Made by a program: the position numbers and the translations under genes | In this document: in pieces, positions 45,204 through 54,081 of the stretch | Layout: every line of letters starts with the position of its first letter | How positions within the stretch are numbered: the first letter of the stretch is position 1 | Assembly (NCBI RefSeq): GCF_001592305.1 | Contig: NZ_BCWR01000005.1 | Coordinates: forward strand, 186,001 to 250,000 | Source: Hydrogenophaga taeniospiralis CCUG 15921 | Lineage (GTDB): Bacteria > Pseudomonadota > Gammaproteobacteria > Burkholderiales > Burkholderiaceae_C | Direction of reading: 5' to 3' | DNA: 64,000 nt | Notes under the pieces: model-generated | Database searches by the model: none | What the model saw: only the letters and a program-made list of their open reading frames with translations | What the model was told of the DNA's origin: nothing

Positions 45204-46321
45204 TGGGCGGCCTGTGGTTCGGACTGCCGCACTCGACGGCTGTTGATCCATCCCTTGATGCTCAGATTGTGGTGCCGCTTGATCAGCCACAGCAGGATCG
45301 AGATGAACACCACGCCATGCAACATGAACAGCAGGGTGCCCAGGCTGAGCTGGCCGGACGTCACCCAGCGCTGACCGACATTGAGCAGGTTGAAATACAC
45401 CACAAAAGCGAACAGGGTGAACATCAGGTTGCCGCCCCGTCCAGCCCGCGGGTTGCTGGTCGTGGCCGCCAGCGCGAGGAACACCAGGTTCAGCGCGGTC
45501 AGGCCCACGCCGATGCGCCAGCCCAGCTCACCCAGGTTGGCGTCGTTGCGATTCTGGATCAACTCCCAACTAGGGCGCGACTTGAGCGCCTGGCTGCTGC
45601 CCGTCAGGACGGACGAGGCACCGATCTGGGCGCCGTACTCCTCGAATTCACTCACCTCGAGCTGTCCATTCTTCGCGCTGCTTTCCAGCCGCTGGCCTTT
45701 TTTCAGCATCAGGAACTGCCGCTCACCCTCCCATTCGATGCGACCGGAACTTGCCGAAACCACGCTCTCCGTTCCATCGTCTTCGGTGCTGGAGATGAAC
45801 ACGTTGCGCCCCTCCGTGCCATCGGCGGTGTCCTTGTCGATGAAGAACACGCGCCGCCCGTTGGACGACTCCTGAAACTGGCCCGGGGCGATGCGCTCCA
45901 GATCACCACGGCGCTCGAAGCGGTCGCGCAGGCTGTCGGTCTGCTGGTTGGCCCAGGGCCAGACGAACAGCACCATCAGCATGATCACCAGCAGCACCGG
46001 CCAGGAAAAGCGCAGCACCGGGGAGAGGAAGCCGCCGAGCGAACGGCCACTGGAGAACCAGATGATCATTTCGCTGTCGCGGTACATGCGTGACAGGGTG
46101 GAAACAATGGCCACGAAGAGCGCCAGCGTCAGGATGGTGGGCATGCGCCCCAGCACCGTGTAGCCCAGCACCAGCATGATCTCTTCGGGGTTGACGCTGC
46201 CGCGTGAGGCCAGGCCCAGGGTGCGGATCAGCAGCATGGTCAGGACGATGGTGAACAGAACCACCAGCGTGGCTCCGAAACTGCGCGCCAGCTCTTTGCG
46301 AATGGAAGAATGGAATAACAT
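45200..46321 (-). CDS. lptF: LPS export ABC transporter permease LptF
   Basis: LptF is the partner permease of LptG, 373 residues of the same YjgP/YjgQ family. Family parts include GYTVLGRMPTILTLALFVAI and SEMIIWFSSGRSLGGFLSPV. The ATG at 46321 (MLFHSSIRKEL) is chosen over a TTG nine bases upstream. It is the first gene of the lptF-lptG-cbiX-cysB chain, divergent from pepA with only 25 bp between the start codons. Confidence 0.94.
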   Translation of the reverse strand: MLFHSSIRKELARSFGATLVVLFTIVLTMLLIRTLGLASRGSVNPEEIMLVLGYTVLGRMPTILTLALFVAIVSTLSRMYRDSEMIIWFSSGRSLGGFLSPVLRFSWPVLLVIMLMVLFVWPWANQQTDSLRDRFERRGDLERIAPGQFQESSNGRRVFFIDKDTADGTEGRNVFISSTEDDGTESVVSASSGRIEWEGERQFLMLKKGQRLESSAKNGQLEVSEFEEYGAQIGASSVLTGSSQALKSRPSWELIQNRNDANLGELGWRIGVGLTALNLVFLALAATTSNPRAGRGGNLMFTLFAFVVYFNLLNVGQRWVTSGQLSLGTLLFMLHGVVFISILLWLIKRHHNLSIKGWINSRRVRQSEPQAAQ

Positions 46322-46346
46322 CGAACGCAATCAGGAAACCGCAATT

Positions 46347-47861
46347 ATGGACTTTGAACTCAAATCATTTTCTCCCGAGCAGGCAGCCCTGCTGGCCGCC
46401 GACGCGCTGCTGGTGCTGGTCCCGGACGCTTCAAGCGGAACACCCTTGCCGGGAGCTCTGACCGTCCTGATCGCGGAGGCCACGCAACGGGGGGATCTGG
46501 AAGCGGGTGTCGGCAAGGTCCTCTCATGCTACCGGGTCGAGGGGGTCAAGGCTCCCCGGCTGGTGCTGGTGCGCGCTGGCGACGGCAAGCCTGCCGCGGT
46601 GCGCAAGGCGGTGAGCGCAGGCATGGCTGTTCTCAAGCAACCTGGCATCAAGAAGCTGGGCCTGCTGCTCAGTTTGCTGGGCAACGACACCGATGGTGTG
46701 AGCGTGGCCATGCAGGCCTGCGCCGAAGCCAGCTACAGCTACACAACCACCAAACCCTCGGCCAAGGCGCGGGCTCTGCAGCTCGTTGTGGTGGGCGTGT
46801 CGCAGGTGGCGGCCGCCCGATCCGGTTTTGACGAAGGCAAGGCCCTGGTGACCGGGGTGGAATGGGCCAAGGAGTGGGCCAATCGGCCGGCCAACCACGC
46901 CACGCCCAGCATGCTGGCCGACGCCGCGCGCAAACTCGGACGCAAACCCGGCATCAAGACCGAAGTGCTGGGCCCGAGGCAAGTGGCGGCGCTGGGCATG
47001 GGCGCCTTCATGGCGGTGGCCAAGGGCTCGATCGAACCGCTGCGTTTCATCACCCTGCACTACAGCGGCGCGGCCAAATCCAGTGCGCCGGTGGTGTTGG
47101 TGGGCAAGGGCATCACGTTTGACACGGGTGGCATTTCCATCAAGCCGGCGGCCGAAATGGACGAGATGAAATTCGACATGGGTGGCGCAGCCAGTGTGCT
47201 GGGCACTTTCGCCGCGCTGGCCGAGTTGCGTCCGGCCATCAATGTGGTGGGCCTGATTCCCACCTGTGAAAACATGCCCGATGGTCAGGCGGTGAAACCT
47301 GGTGACGTGGTCACCAGCATGAGTGGGCAGACCATTGAAATCCTCAACACCGATGCCGAAGGGCGCCTGATCCTGTGCGACGCGCTCACCTACGCGGCGC
47401 GTTTCAAGCCCCGCAGCGTGATCGACATCGCCACGCTCACCGGAGCCTGCGTGATCGCACTTGGTGCCGTGCGCTCGGGTCTGTTCTCGACACGTGATGA
47501 TCTGGCCACGGCCTTGCAGCAGGCCGGTGAAGCTTCTCTGGACCCTTGCTGGCGCATGCCCCTGGACGACGAATACGCCGAGGGGTTGAAGTCCAATTTC
47601 GCCGACATGGGCAACGTCGCCGGTCGGGCTGGTGGCTCCATCACGGCGGCCAAGTTCCTTCAGAAGTTCACGGCGGATTTGCCATGGGCCCATCTGGACA
47701 TCGCGGGCACCGCCTGGAAGAGCGGCACGGCCAAAGGGTCGACCGGGCGCCCCGTGCCCTTGTTGATGCACTACCTGATGGACGAAGCCAGCAGGTCGAC
47801 TGCCGCGGCGTCGGACAAGCCGACGAAGAAAGCCGCCGGCAAACGCGCGCGCAAGGCCTGA
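46347..47861 (+). CDS. pepA: Leucyl aminopeptidase (cytosol aminopeptidase, M17)
   Basis: This is a two-metal aminopeptidase that removes N-terminal Leu and other residues and can also bind DNA (XerCD cofactor, carAB regulator in E. coli). It has 504 residues. The M17 signature NTDAEGRL and metal-site motifs VGKGITFDTGGISIKP and EMKFDMGGAASVLG are intact. A Lys/Ala-rich tail ends the protein. The ATG at 46347 is chosen; longer frames run into lptF. It is followed by holC after 25 bp, a classical arrangement. Confidence 0.96.
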   Translation: MDFELKSFSPEQAALLAADALLVLVPDASSGTPLPGALTVLIAEATQRGDLEAGVGKVLSCYRVEGVKAPRLVLVRAGDGKPAAVRKAVSAGMAVLKQPGIKKLGLLLSLLGNDTDGVSVAMQACAEASYSYTTTKPSAKARALQLVVVGVSQVAAARSGFDEGKALVTGVEWAKEWANRPANHATPSMLADAARKLGRKPGIKTEVLGPRQVAALGMGAFMAVAKGSIEPLRFITLHYSGAAKSSAPVVLVGKGITFDTGGISIKPAAEMDEMKFDMGGAASVLGTFAALAELRPAINVVGLIPTCENMPDGQAVKPGDVVTSMSGQTIEILNTDAEGRLILCDALTYAARFKPRSVIDIATLTGACVIALGAVRSGLFSTRDDLATALQQAGEASLDPCWRMPLDDEYAEGLKSNFADMGNVAGRAGGSITAAKFLQKFTADLPWAHLDIAGTAWKSGTAKGSTGRPVPLLMHYLMDEASRSTAAASDKPTKKAAGKRARKA

Positions 47862-47886
47862 CCGTTCCCGCGTTCAGAAGACCGCC

Positions 47887-48321
47887 GTGACCGAAGTGGC
47901 TTTCCATTTCAATGCGCCCGACAAGCTGGGCTATGCCTGCCGGCTGCTGCGCAAGGCCTATCTGAAGGGCGCCAGGCTGGTTGTGCTGGCGGAAGAGGGT
48001 TCCGTGAAGGCGCTGGATGCCGCACTCTGGACCATGGCGCAAGGCGAGTTCGTCCCGCACTGCCATTCTGGAGATCCTGCCCATGTGCGCTCACGATCGC
48101 CCATCCACATCGGCTCTCGTATCCCGGAGGGAGGCAACGCCGGGGTACTGGTCAATCTGCGTACGGAGATGCCGGCGAATTTCGATCAGTTTGCCCGCGT
48201 GATCGAAGTGGTGACTCTTGGCGACGATGATCGCCAACGCGCGCGCGAACGCTGGCGGCAGTACAAGGCGCTGGGTATCGAGCCTCAGCGACATGATCTT
48301 CAATTGGCCGCCAGCGATTGA
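47887..48321 (+). CDS. holC: DNA polymerase III subunit chi
   Basis: Chi links the clamp-loader complex to single-strand binding protein. It has 144 residues; TEVAFHFNAPDKLGYACRLLRKAY at the start and the internal LWTMAQGEFVPHC and NLRTEMPANFDQFARVIEVV segments are typical. It starts with GTG at 47887. Its place directly after pepA is the usual one in proteobacteria. Confidence 0.93.
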   Translation: MTEVAFHFNAPDKLGYACRLLRKAYLKGARLVVLAEEGSVKALDAALWTMAQGEFVPHCHSGDPAHVRSRSPIHIGSRIPEGGNAGVLVNLRTEMPANFDQFARVIEVVTLGDDDRQRARERWRQYKALGIEPQRHDLQLAASD

Positions 48322-48509
48322 ACTGCCCGATTGGGTATGCGTGGTACTTATGCCGCATTCATTGGCCTGATTCGACGTCGGGCAAACCCTCGAACCCGGG
48401 CACTGTTCGATCATCCACTGAAATCCTCTGGATTTTTAGAGTATCTTTATGGATGTGGAGAAAAAAGTTCCCTCCGCATTTCAACTTTCATTCCTTTCCG
48501 AGGATACCT

Positions 48510-49697
48510 ATGCAACTGAACATCAAACTGGCCGTCATCGCTGCGGCCGTCGCCTTGGCCGCTTGCGGCAAAAAAGAAGAGGCTGCAGCACCGGTCGAGG
48601 CGCCGGCTGCGGCTCCTGCGGCTGACGCTCAGGTCATCAAGATTGGTCACGTCGGTCCCACCAGTGGCGCTATTGCCCACCTTGGCAAAGACAATGAAAA
48701 CGGCGCAAAGATGGCGATCGAGGAGCTGAACGCTGCCGGTTTGACCATTGGTGGTGCACCCGCCAAGTTCGAACTGCTGGCTGAAGACGATGCAGCCGAT
48801 CCCAAGCAGGGTACCGCTGCCGCCACCAAACTGGTGGACGCCAAAGTTGCTGGCGTGATCGGTCACCTGAACTCGGGTACCACCATCCCCGCTTCGCAGA
48901 TCTACAACGACGCTGGCATTCCCCAGATTTCGCCCTCGGCCACCAACCCCAAGTACACCCGTCAGGGCTACGCTGGCGTGTTCCGCATGGTGGCTGACGA
49001 CGTGCACCTGGGCGGCACCCTCGGCAAGTACGCTGTGGAAACGCTCAAGGCCAAGACCGTCGCCGTGATCGACGACCGCACCGCCTATGGCCAAGGTGTG
49101 GCCGACGAATTCGAAAAAGGCGTCGCTGCAGCTGGTGGCACCGTTGTGGGCCGCGAGTTCACCAACGACAAAGCCACCGATTTCAACGCCATCCTGACCA
49201 CCCTGAAGGCCAAGAAGCCCGACGTGGTGTTCTTTGGCGGCATGGACGCCGTGGCCGGCCCGATGCTCAAGCAAATGAAGCAGCTGGGCATCAACGCCAA
49301 GTTCATGGGCGGCGACGGCATCTGCTCGAGCGAGCTGCCCAAGCTGGCTGCCGATGGCATGGCCGATGAGCAGGTCTATTGCGCGGAAGCCGGTGGCGTC
49401 GAAGGCGAGCAGAAGGAAGGCATGGACAAGTTCCGCGCGGACTTCAAGGCGAAATTTGGTGCCGACGTGCAGGTGTATGCACCTTACGTGTATGACGCCG
49501 TGAAGGTCATGGCCAACGCCATGGTTACCGCTGGCTCCGCTGATCCGGCCAAGTACCTGCCTGCTTTGAAGGCGACCAACTACAAGGGTGTGACCGGCAA
49601 CATCGCGTTCGACGAAAAGGGCGACATCAAGAACGGCGCCCTGACGCTGATGACCTACAAGGGTGGCGCACGCACCACCATCGCCGTGATCCGCTGA
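48510..49697 (+). CDS. Branched-chain amino acid ABC transporter substrate-binding protein (LivJ/LivK type)
   Basis: This is a periplasmic Leu/Ile/Val-type binding protein with 395 residues. The start MQLNIKLAVIAAAVALAACG carries a lipobox (LAAC), so it is probably a lipoprotein, unlike E. coli LivJ. Family features include IGHVGPTSGAIAHLGKDNENGA, ASQIYNDAGIPQISPSATNP and VYAPYVYDAVKVM. The ATG at 48510 follows GAGGA. No permease or ATPase genes are adjacent; a terminator follows. Confidence 0.93.
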   Translation: MQLNIKLAVIAAAVALAACGKKEEAAAPVEAPAAAPAADAQVIKIGHVGPTSGAIAHLGKDNENGAKMAIEELNAAGLTIGGAPAKFELLAEDDAADPKQGTAAATKLVDAKVAGVIGHLNSGTTIPASQIYNDAGIPQISPSATNPKYTRQGYAGVFRMVADDVHLGGTLGKYAVETLKAKTVAVIDDRTAYGQGVADEFEKGVAAAGGTVVGREFTNDKATDFNAILTTLKAKKPDVVFFGGMDAVAGPMLKQMKQLGINAKFMGGDGICSSELPKLAADGMADEQVYCAEAGGVEGEQKEGMDKFRADFKAKFGADVQVYAPYVYDAVKVMANAMVTAGSADPAKYLPALKATNYKGVTGNIAFDEKGDIKNGALTLMTYKGGARTTIAVIR

Positions 49698-49740
49698 TCA
49701 CGGTTGAGATAGCGAGGGTCGATCAAGATCGGCTCTCGCC

Positions 49741-49780
49741 CCCAAAAAAAGCCACCGCATGCGGTGGCTTTTCTTTTGGG
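49741..49780. terminator. Bidirectional terminator after the Liv-type binding protein
   Basis: AAAAGCCACCGCATGCGGTG followed by GCTTTT is a perfect palindrome with A and T tracts on either side. It serves this gene and the convergent NlpC/P60 gene. Confidence 0.92.
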
Positions 49781-49801
49781 TTGGTGTGTCGGCGTTGGTA
49801 T

Positions 49802-50374
49802 TCAGCGAGGCGGGCTGGCCGCCGATGCCTCAGCGGTGGCCAGGGGAACGCGGCGCGCACCGTTGAAACGGGTTTGCCAATAGGCCAGGCGCATGTCTTC
49901 GACCCGTACCTGTGAGCCAGTGCGTGGGGCGTGGATGAACTTGCCATCGCCCATGTAGATTCCCACATGGCTGAAGGCGCGCCTCATGGTGTTGAAAAAG
50001 ACCAGATCACCCGGTTTGAGCTCGCTGCGATCAATCGCCTGGGTGGCTGCGGCCTGTTCGTCGGAGCGACGCGGCAGCACTTTTCCTACCGACTGTTCGA
50101 AGACAGCCCGGACAAATCCACTGCAGTCAAAACCGGTTTCGGCGGAATTGCCGCCATATTTGTAAGGCACGCCCAGAAAGCCCATCGCATTGATGACCAG
50201 TTCAGAGGCCTTTTCACCCACCGATTCCCGGGCTTGCTGGATTTGCTCACCCAATCGGGTCATCAGTCCTTTTTCGGTCAGCAGCGCGTCCATATCCTGA
50301 TACGCCGTCTCGGATGGCTGGGCGTACACCGTGGCGGAACAGCTCAGCACAATGACAGGTATCAGGCGTTTCAT
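49802..50374 (-). CDS. NlpC/P60-family peptidoglycan endopeptidase, secreted
   Basis: This is a 190-residue protein with a signal peptide ending near VYA-QP. The catalytic triad of the NlpC/P60 fold is visible: C84 in GFDCSGFV, H136 in FSHVGIYMG and H148 in FIHAP. It should cut peptide stems in cell-wall peptidoglycan. The ATG at 50374 is chosen because the frame upstream is not protein-like. Confidence 0.93.
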   Translation of the reverse strand: MKRLIPVIVLSCSATVYAQPSETAYQDMDALLTEKGLMTRLGEQIQQARESVGEKASELVINAMGFLGVPYKYGGNSAETGFDCSGFVRAVFEQSVGKVLPRRSDEQAAATQAIDRSELKPGDLVFFNTMRRAFSHVGIYMGDGKFIHAPRTGSQVRVEDMRLAYWQTRFNGARRVPLATAEASAASPPR

Positions 50375-50555
50375 CGCACGCAGGGTATCGGTGTTGTAAC
50401 GGGAAGTCAAGTGAAGTGCATCATGCAACGCTTTGATTTTTATGAATTTTACCGAGGTCTCCGGTCGTGGGAGGGGGCCTTCCCGGTGGTTGGGGATCTT
50501 GGCGCACGACCTGCGAAAATCACCCCTTCGTTGTCTGAACCGAAGAAAGATTGCC

Positions 50556-51161
50556 ATGTTGCTGGATGCCGCAGATTCCCAATTGGTGCTGGTGGATTAC
50601 CAGGCCCGCCTGATGCCCGCCATTGTTGACGGTCCCGAAGTCCTCGCGAACGCCCTGCGACTCGCTCAGGTGGCGCGGATGCTGCACGTACCGGTATGGG
50701 GCACGGAGCAGAACCCGGAGAAGCTCGGGTCCAACCCGCCGGAAATGCGGGCGTTGTGCCAGAAGACGCTGTCAAAAATGCACTTTGGCGCAGTGTCTGA
50801 CGGGCTTGCCGACTGGCTGAGGCCACCTGCGCGTTCGGGTGGTGGCAATGCGCGCAGCCTGCCCAAGCACCTGCAGAAGCCTGCTGCCGCACCGGCCCCC
50901 GAGCGGGCGGCTGTTGTGCTGGCGGGTTGTGAAGCCCATGTCTGCCTGCTGCAGACCGCTCTGGAGCTGGTCGAGCTTGAGATCGATGTCTGGGTCGTGA
51001 CGGATGCATGCGGTTCGCGCACCGAGCGCAACCGGGACGCCGCTTTCGACCGCCTGGCTGGTGCGGGCGTTGAGCTGGTGACCACCGAGATGGTGGTTTT
51101 CGAGTGGTTGCGCACGGCCGAGCATCCGGCATTTCGGGATGTCCAGTCGCTGATCAAATAG
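50556..51161 (+). CDS. Isochorismatase-family hydrolase
   Basis: This is a cysteine hydrolase of about 201 residues. The family triad is suggested by D14 (LVLVDYQ), a Lys in the middle region (KTLSKMHFGAV) and the nucleophile in VVLAGCEAHVCLLQTALEL. Proline/alanine-rich residues (about 90-115) interrupt the fold. YcaC-like proteins of this group have no firm substrate. ATG 50556 with AAGAAAGA upstream. Confidence 0.85.
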   Translation: MLLDAADSQLVLVDYQARLMPAIVDGPEVLANALRLAQVARMLHVPVWGTEQNPEKLGSNPPEMRALCQKTLSKMHFGAVSDGLADWLRPPARSGGGNARSLPKHLQKPAAAPAPERAAVVLAGCEAHVCLLQTALELVELEIDVWVVTDACGSRTERNRDAAFDRLAGAGVELVTTEMVVFEWLRTAEHPAFRDVQSLIK

Positions 51162-51387
51162 ACGGCGGGCGGGGGCGAATGCGCAGCCGGGTCGCCGTGG
51201 ATGACATTGACGCCGCGTTGGCCCCGACACAGCGCAGAGAGGGCGTGGCTTGTGGTCCTGGTGGACAAATGTCAGACTCCCGCAAGTCTAAGATTCATAA
51301 TTATGAATTCAATTTCGACCACTCGGTCTGTGCCGAGTGGTCGGTCTCGGCTGTCTCACTTACAAAACCACCACGCAGGAGATTCTC

Positions 51388-53289
51388 ATGAGCAATCCAC
51401 TGGGCTACACCGAATTTCACCGCCGCTCCATTGAAGAACGCGATGCGTTCTGGGCCGAGCAGGCCCAGTTGGTGGACTGGCACAAGCCCTTTGACCGGGT
51501 CTGCAACTACGACAACCCGCCGTTTGCCCGTTGGTTCGAGGGGGGGTTGACCAACCTGTGCCACAACGCGGTGGATCGCCATCTGAAGGACCGCGCCGAT
51601 CAGAATGCGCTGATCTTTGTGTCCACCGAAACCGACACCGAAAAGACCTACAACTTTCGCGAGTTGCACGCAGAGGTTCAGCGCATGGCGGCCATCCTGC
51701 AGGCGCAGGGGGTCAAGAAGGGTGATCGTGTCCTGATCTACATGCCCATGATTCCCCAGGCCGCGTTTGCCATGCTGGCTTGCGCGCGCGTGGGTGCCAT
51801 CCATTCGGTGGTGTTTGGTGGCTTTGCCAGCCATTCGCTGGCCAGTCGCATCGAAGATGCCTCACCGGTGGTCATCGTCAGTGCCGATGCCGGCTCGCGC
51901 GGCGGCAAAGTGGTGGAGTACAAGCCGCTACTCGACGAAGCCATCAGGCTCTCGGCCCACAAGCCGCAAAAGGTGGTGATGGTCGACCGCGGTCTGGCTG
52001 CATTTGATGCTGTCGAAGGGCGCGATGTGGACTACGCTGCCGAGCGGGCAAAACACATGGACACGGTGGTGCCTTGCGAATGGGTGGATGCCACGCACCC
52101 CAGCTACACCCTCTACACCAGCGGTACCACCGGCAAGCCCAAGGGCGTGCAGCGCGACACCGGCGGCTATGCCGTGGCGCTGGCCGCTTCCATGAAGCAC
52201 ATCTACATGGGCGAACCGGGCGAGACCTATTTCTCCACCAGCGACATCGGCTGGGTGGTGGGCCACAGCTACATCATCTACGGCCCGCTGATCGGTGGCA
52301 TGGCGACCATCATGTACGAGGGCTTGCCGATCCGGCCCGATGCCGGCATCTGGTGGAGCCTGGTCGAGAAGTACAAGGTCAGCGTGATGTTCAGTGCGCC
52401 GACCGCTGTGCGTGTGCTCAAGAAATACGACTCGTCTTTCATCAAAAAATACGACATCTCCAGCCTCAAGGCGCTGTTCCTCGCCGGCGAGCCGCTGGAC
52501 GAGCCCACGGCCCAATGGATTTCGGGCGAACTGGGCAAACCCATTGTGGACAACTATTGGCAGACCGAGACCGGCTGGCCGATTCTGGCAATCTGCAATG
52601 GCGTGGAGCCGGCGCCGAGCAAGTTCGGCTCGCCGGGCAAGGCTGTCTATGGCTACGACGTCAAGCTGCTCGATGACCAGAGCGGCGAGGAGCTCAAAGG
52701 CAGCAACCAGAAAGGGGTCGTGGCGGTGGAGGGCCCGCTGCCGCCCGGCTGCATGCAGACCATCTGGGGTGATGATGAGCGCTTCGTCAAGACCTACTGG
52801 TCCAGCGTACCGGGCAAGATGGTGTACAGCACCTTTGACTGGGGCATCCGCGACGCCGACGGCTATTACTTCATCCTGGGTCGCACCGACGACGTGATCA
52901 ACGTGGCGGGCCATCGTCTGGGCACGCGCGAGATCGAGGAGAGCATTTCCAGCCACCCGCGCATCGCCGAGGTGGCCGTGGTCGGCGTGGCCGACCAGCT
53001 CAAAGGCCAGGTCGCGATGGCGTTCGCTGTGGTGAAAGACGCCTCCTTGCTCACCGACGATGCGGCGCGGCTCAAACTCGAAGGCGAGGTCATGAAGCTG
53101 GTGGATGAACAGCTCGGGGCCGTGGCGCGCCCCGCCCGGGTCCGGTTTGTGTCGATCCTGCCCAAGACGCGCAGCGGCAAGCTGCTGCGTCGCGCCATCC
53201 AGGCCGTGTGTGAAGGGCGCGACCCGGGCGATCTCACCACCATGGATGATCCGGCAGCGCTGCAGCAGATCAAAGATTTGCTGGCTTGA
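51388..53289 (+). CDS. prpE: Propionyl-CoA synthetase
   Basis: This is an acyl-adenylate-forming enzyme that activates propionate (and other short acids) with CoA, 633 residues. The AMP-binding core TSGTTGKPKGVQRDTGGYAV, with the PrpE-typical GVQRDTGG, is present, as is YFILGRTDDVINVAGHRLGT. The C-terminal catalytic lysine lies in PKTRSGKLLRRAI. The N-terminus reads YTEFHRRSIEERDAFWAEQA, as in PrpE rather than acetyl-CoA synthetase. The ATG at 51388 follows CAGGAG. No prpBCD genes are nearby. Confidence 0.93.
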   Translation: MSNPLGYTEFHRRSIEERDAFWAEQAQLVDWHKPFDRVCNYDNPPFARWFEGGLTNLCHNAVDRHLKDRADQNALIFVSTETDTEKTYNFRELHAEVQRMAAILQAQGVKKGDRVLIYMPMIPQAAFAMLACARVGAIHSVVFGGFASHSLASRIEDASPVVIVSADAGSRGGKVVEYKPLLDEAIRLSAHKPQKVVMVDRGLAAFDAVEGRDVDYAAERAKHMDTVVPCEWVDATHPSYTLYTSGTTGKPKGVQRDTGGYAVALAASMKHIYMGEPGETYFSTSDIGWVVGHSYIIYGPLIGGMATIMYEGLPIRPDAGIWWSLVEKYKVSVMFSAPTAVRVLKKYDSSFIKKYDISSLKALFLAGEPLDEPTAQWISGELGKPIVDNYWQTETGWPILAICNGVEPAPSKFGSPGKAVYGYDVKLLDDQSGEELKGSNQKGVVAVEGPLPPGCMQTIWGDDERFVKTYWSSVPGKMVYSTFDWGIRDADGYYFILGRTDDVINVAGHRLGTREIEESISSHPRIAEVAVVGVADQLKGQVAMAFAVVKDASLLTDDAARLKLEGEVMKLVDEQLGAVARPARVRFVSILPKTRSGKLLRRAIQAVCEGRDPGDLTTMDDPAALQQIKDLLA

Positions 53290-53368
53290 GCCTGGGTCGG
53301 GCCGTGACACGCGGGCGGTGGCCCGGGTCAATGCCCGACAAAACCACTTGGTTGTCGGCGGGCTTTGT

Positions 53369-53385
53369 AAGTATGATCCATGCTT
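53369..53385. promoter_or_regulatory. Dyad operator before the ArsR-type gene
   Basis: AAG-T-ATG-ATC-CAT-G-CTT has dyad symmetry in 12 of 17 positions. It lies 24 bp before the ATG at 53410 and next to an AT-rich TATATTGACA stretch. It is the likely autoregulatory operator. Confidence 0.6.
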
Positions 53386-53409
53386 ATATTGACAAAAGTG
53401 TGGTCTGCC

Positions 53410-53784
53410 ATGGAACAAATGATCGAATCCGATGCCAATGTGGAAAAGGTCCGGGTCTTCGAGCTCGCGGCCGAGCTGTTTGGCGTGCTGGCCACGCCGA
53501 TGCGGCTGCGCATCCTGAGTGCGCTGTGCGACAAGGAAAAATCCGTGTCGCAGTTGCTGCAGGAGATCGACACCACCCAGCCCAATCTTTCACAGCATCT
53601 GAACCTGCTGTACCGGGCGGGGGTGCTGGCCAAGCGCAAGGACGGCACGCAGGTGATCTACCGTGTGCAAAGCGAAAAGGCCGTCACGCTGTGCCGCACG
53701 GTCTGCACACAGATCGCCATAGAAATGGATGAACCCAGTTCGGTTCCGGCGTCCGAACGACTCTCACCCCGTGTGGCGTCCTGA
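53410..53784 (+). CDS. ArsR-family winged-helix regulator, possible persulfide/redox sensor
   Basis: This is a 124-residue repressor of the ArsR/SmtB family with the helix-turn-helix SVSQLLQEIDTTQPNLSQHL (about 45-64). It has Cys40 (LSALCDKEK) in the second helix, and Cys95 and Cys99 (TLCRTVC) in the C-terminal dimer helix. The ArsR metal box ELCVCD is absent. A Cys pair placed this way is typical of persulfide sensors such as BigR and SqrR. No sulfide oxidation genes are adjacent, so the sensing role is inference. ATG 53410 is preferred; an ATG at 53380 would lie in the operator. Confidence 0.85.
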   Translation: MEQMIESDANVEKVRVFELAAELFGVLATPMRLRILSALCDKEKSVSQLLQEIDTTQPNLSQHLNLLYRAGVLAKRKDGTQVIYRVQSEKAVTLCRTVCTQIAIEMDEPSSVPASERLSPRVAS

Positions 53785-54081
53785 GCACGTGTTTGCGGTC
53801 TCTTTGGGTTGTGCTTGAAAGGCTGCGATCCCACACTCGTTGAACCGCTGACAGGCGTCCGTTGCATCGCGACGACGCAACACCCGCATGCCCATTTCAC
53901 CCGCAGACGCGCGGGCGATCGCATCTTTTCCCCTGGGTCTTGACCAAAGTGGCACAATCGCGGGCTGCAGTCAGGTCCTTCCACAGTCACTGTCGCATCC
54001 GCCAAACGGTCCAGCCGTGTCGCGGAAGGTTTTTTTTAACCAGCTAATGTTTCCTCAAGGGAAACGGAGGTCAGCGGATTT
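53785..54081 (+). other. Noncoding leader region of sucA
   Basis: About 300 bp with no convincing gene. A CACAAT box is at 53953-53958 without a clear -35 partner. GTTTCC and GGAAAC (54049-54065) form a small hairpin that ends directly at the GGAGG ribosome-binding site of sucA (54066-54070). The hairpin may tune translation initiation. Confidence 0.4.

Noticed and set aside
53940..53958. A sigma-70 or sigma-54 promoter made of TTGACC and TGGCACAAT before sucA.
   Set aside because: The spacing between TTGACC and CACAAT is only 7 bp, and the sigma-54 -12 element (TTGC) is missing.
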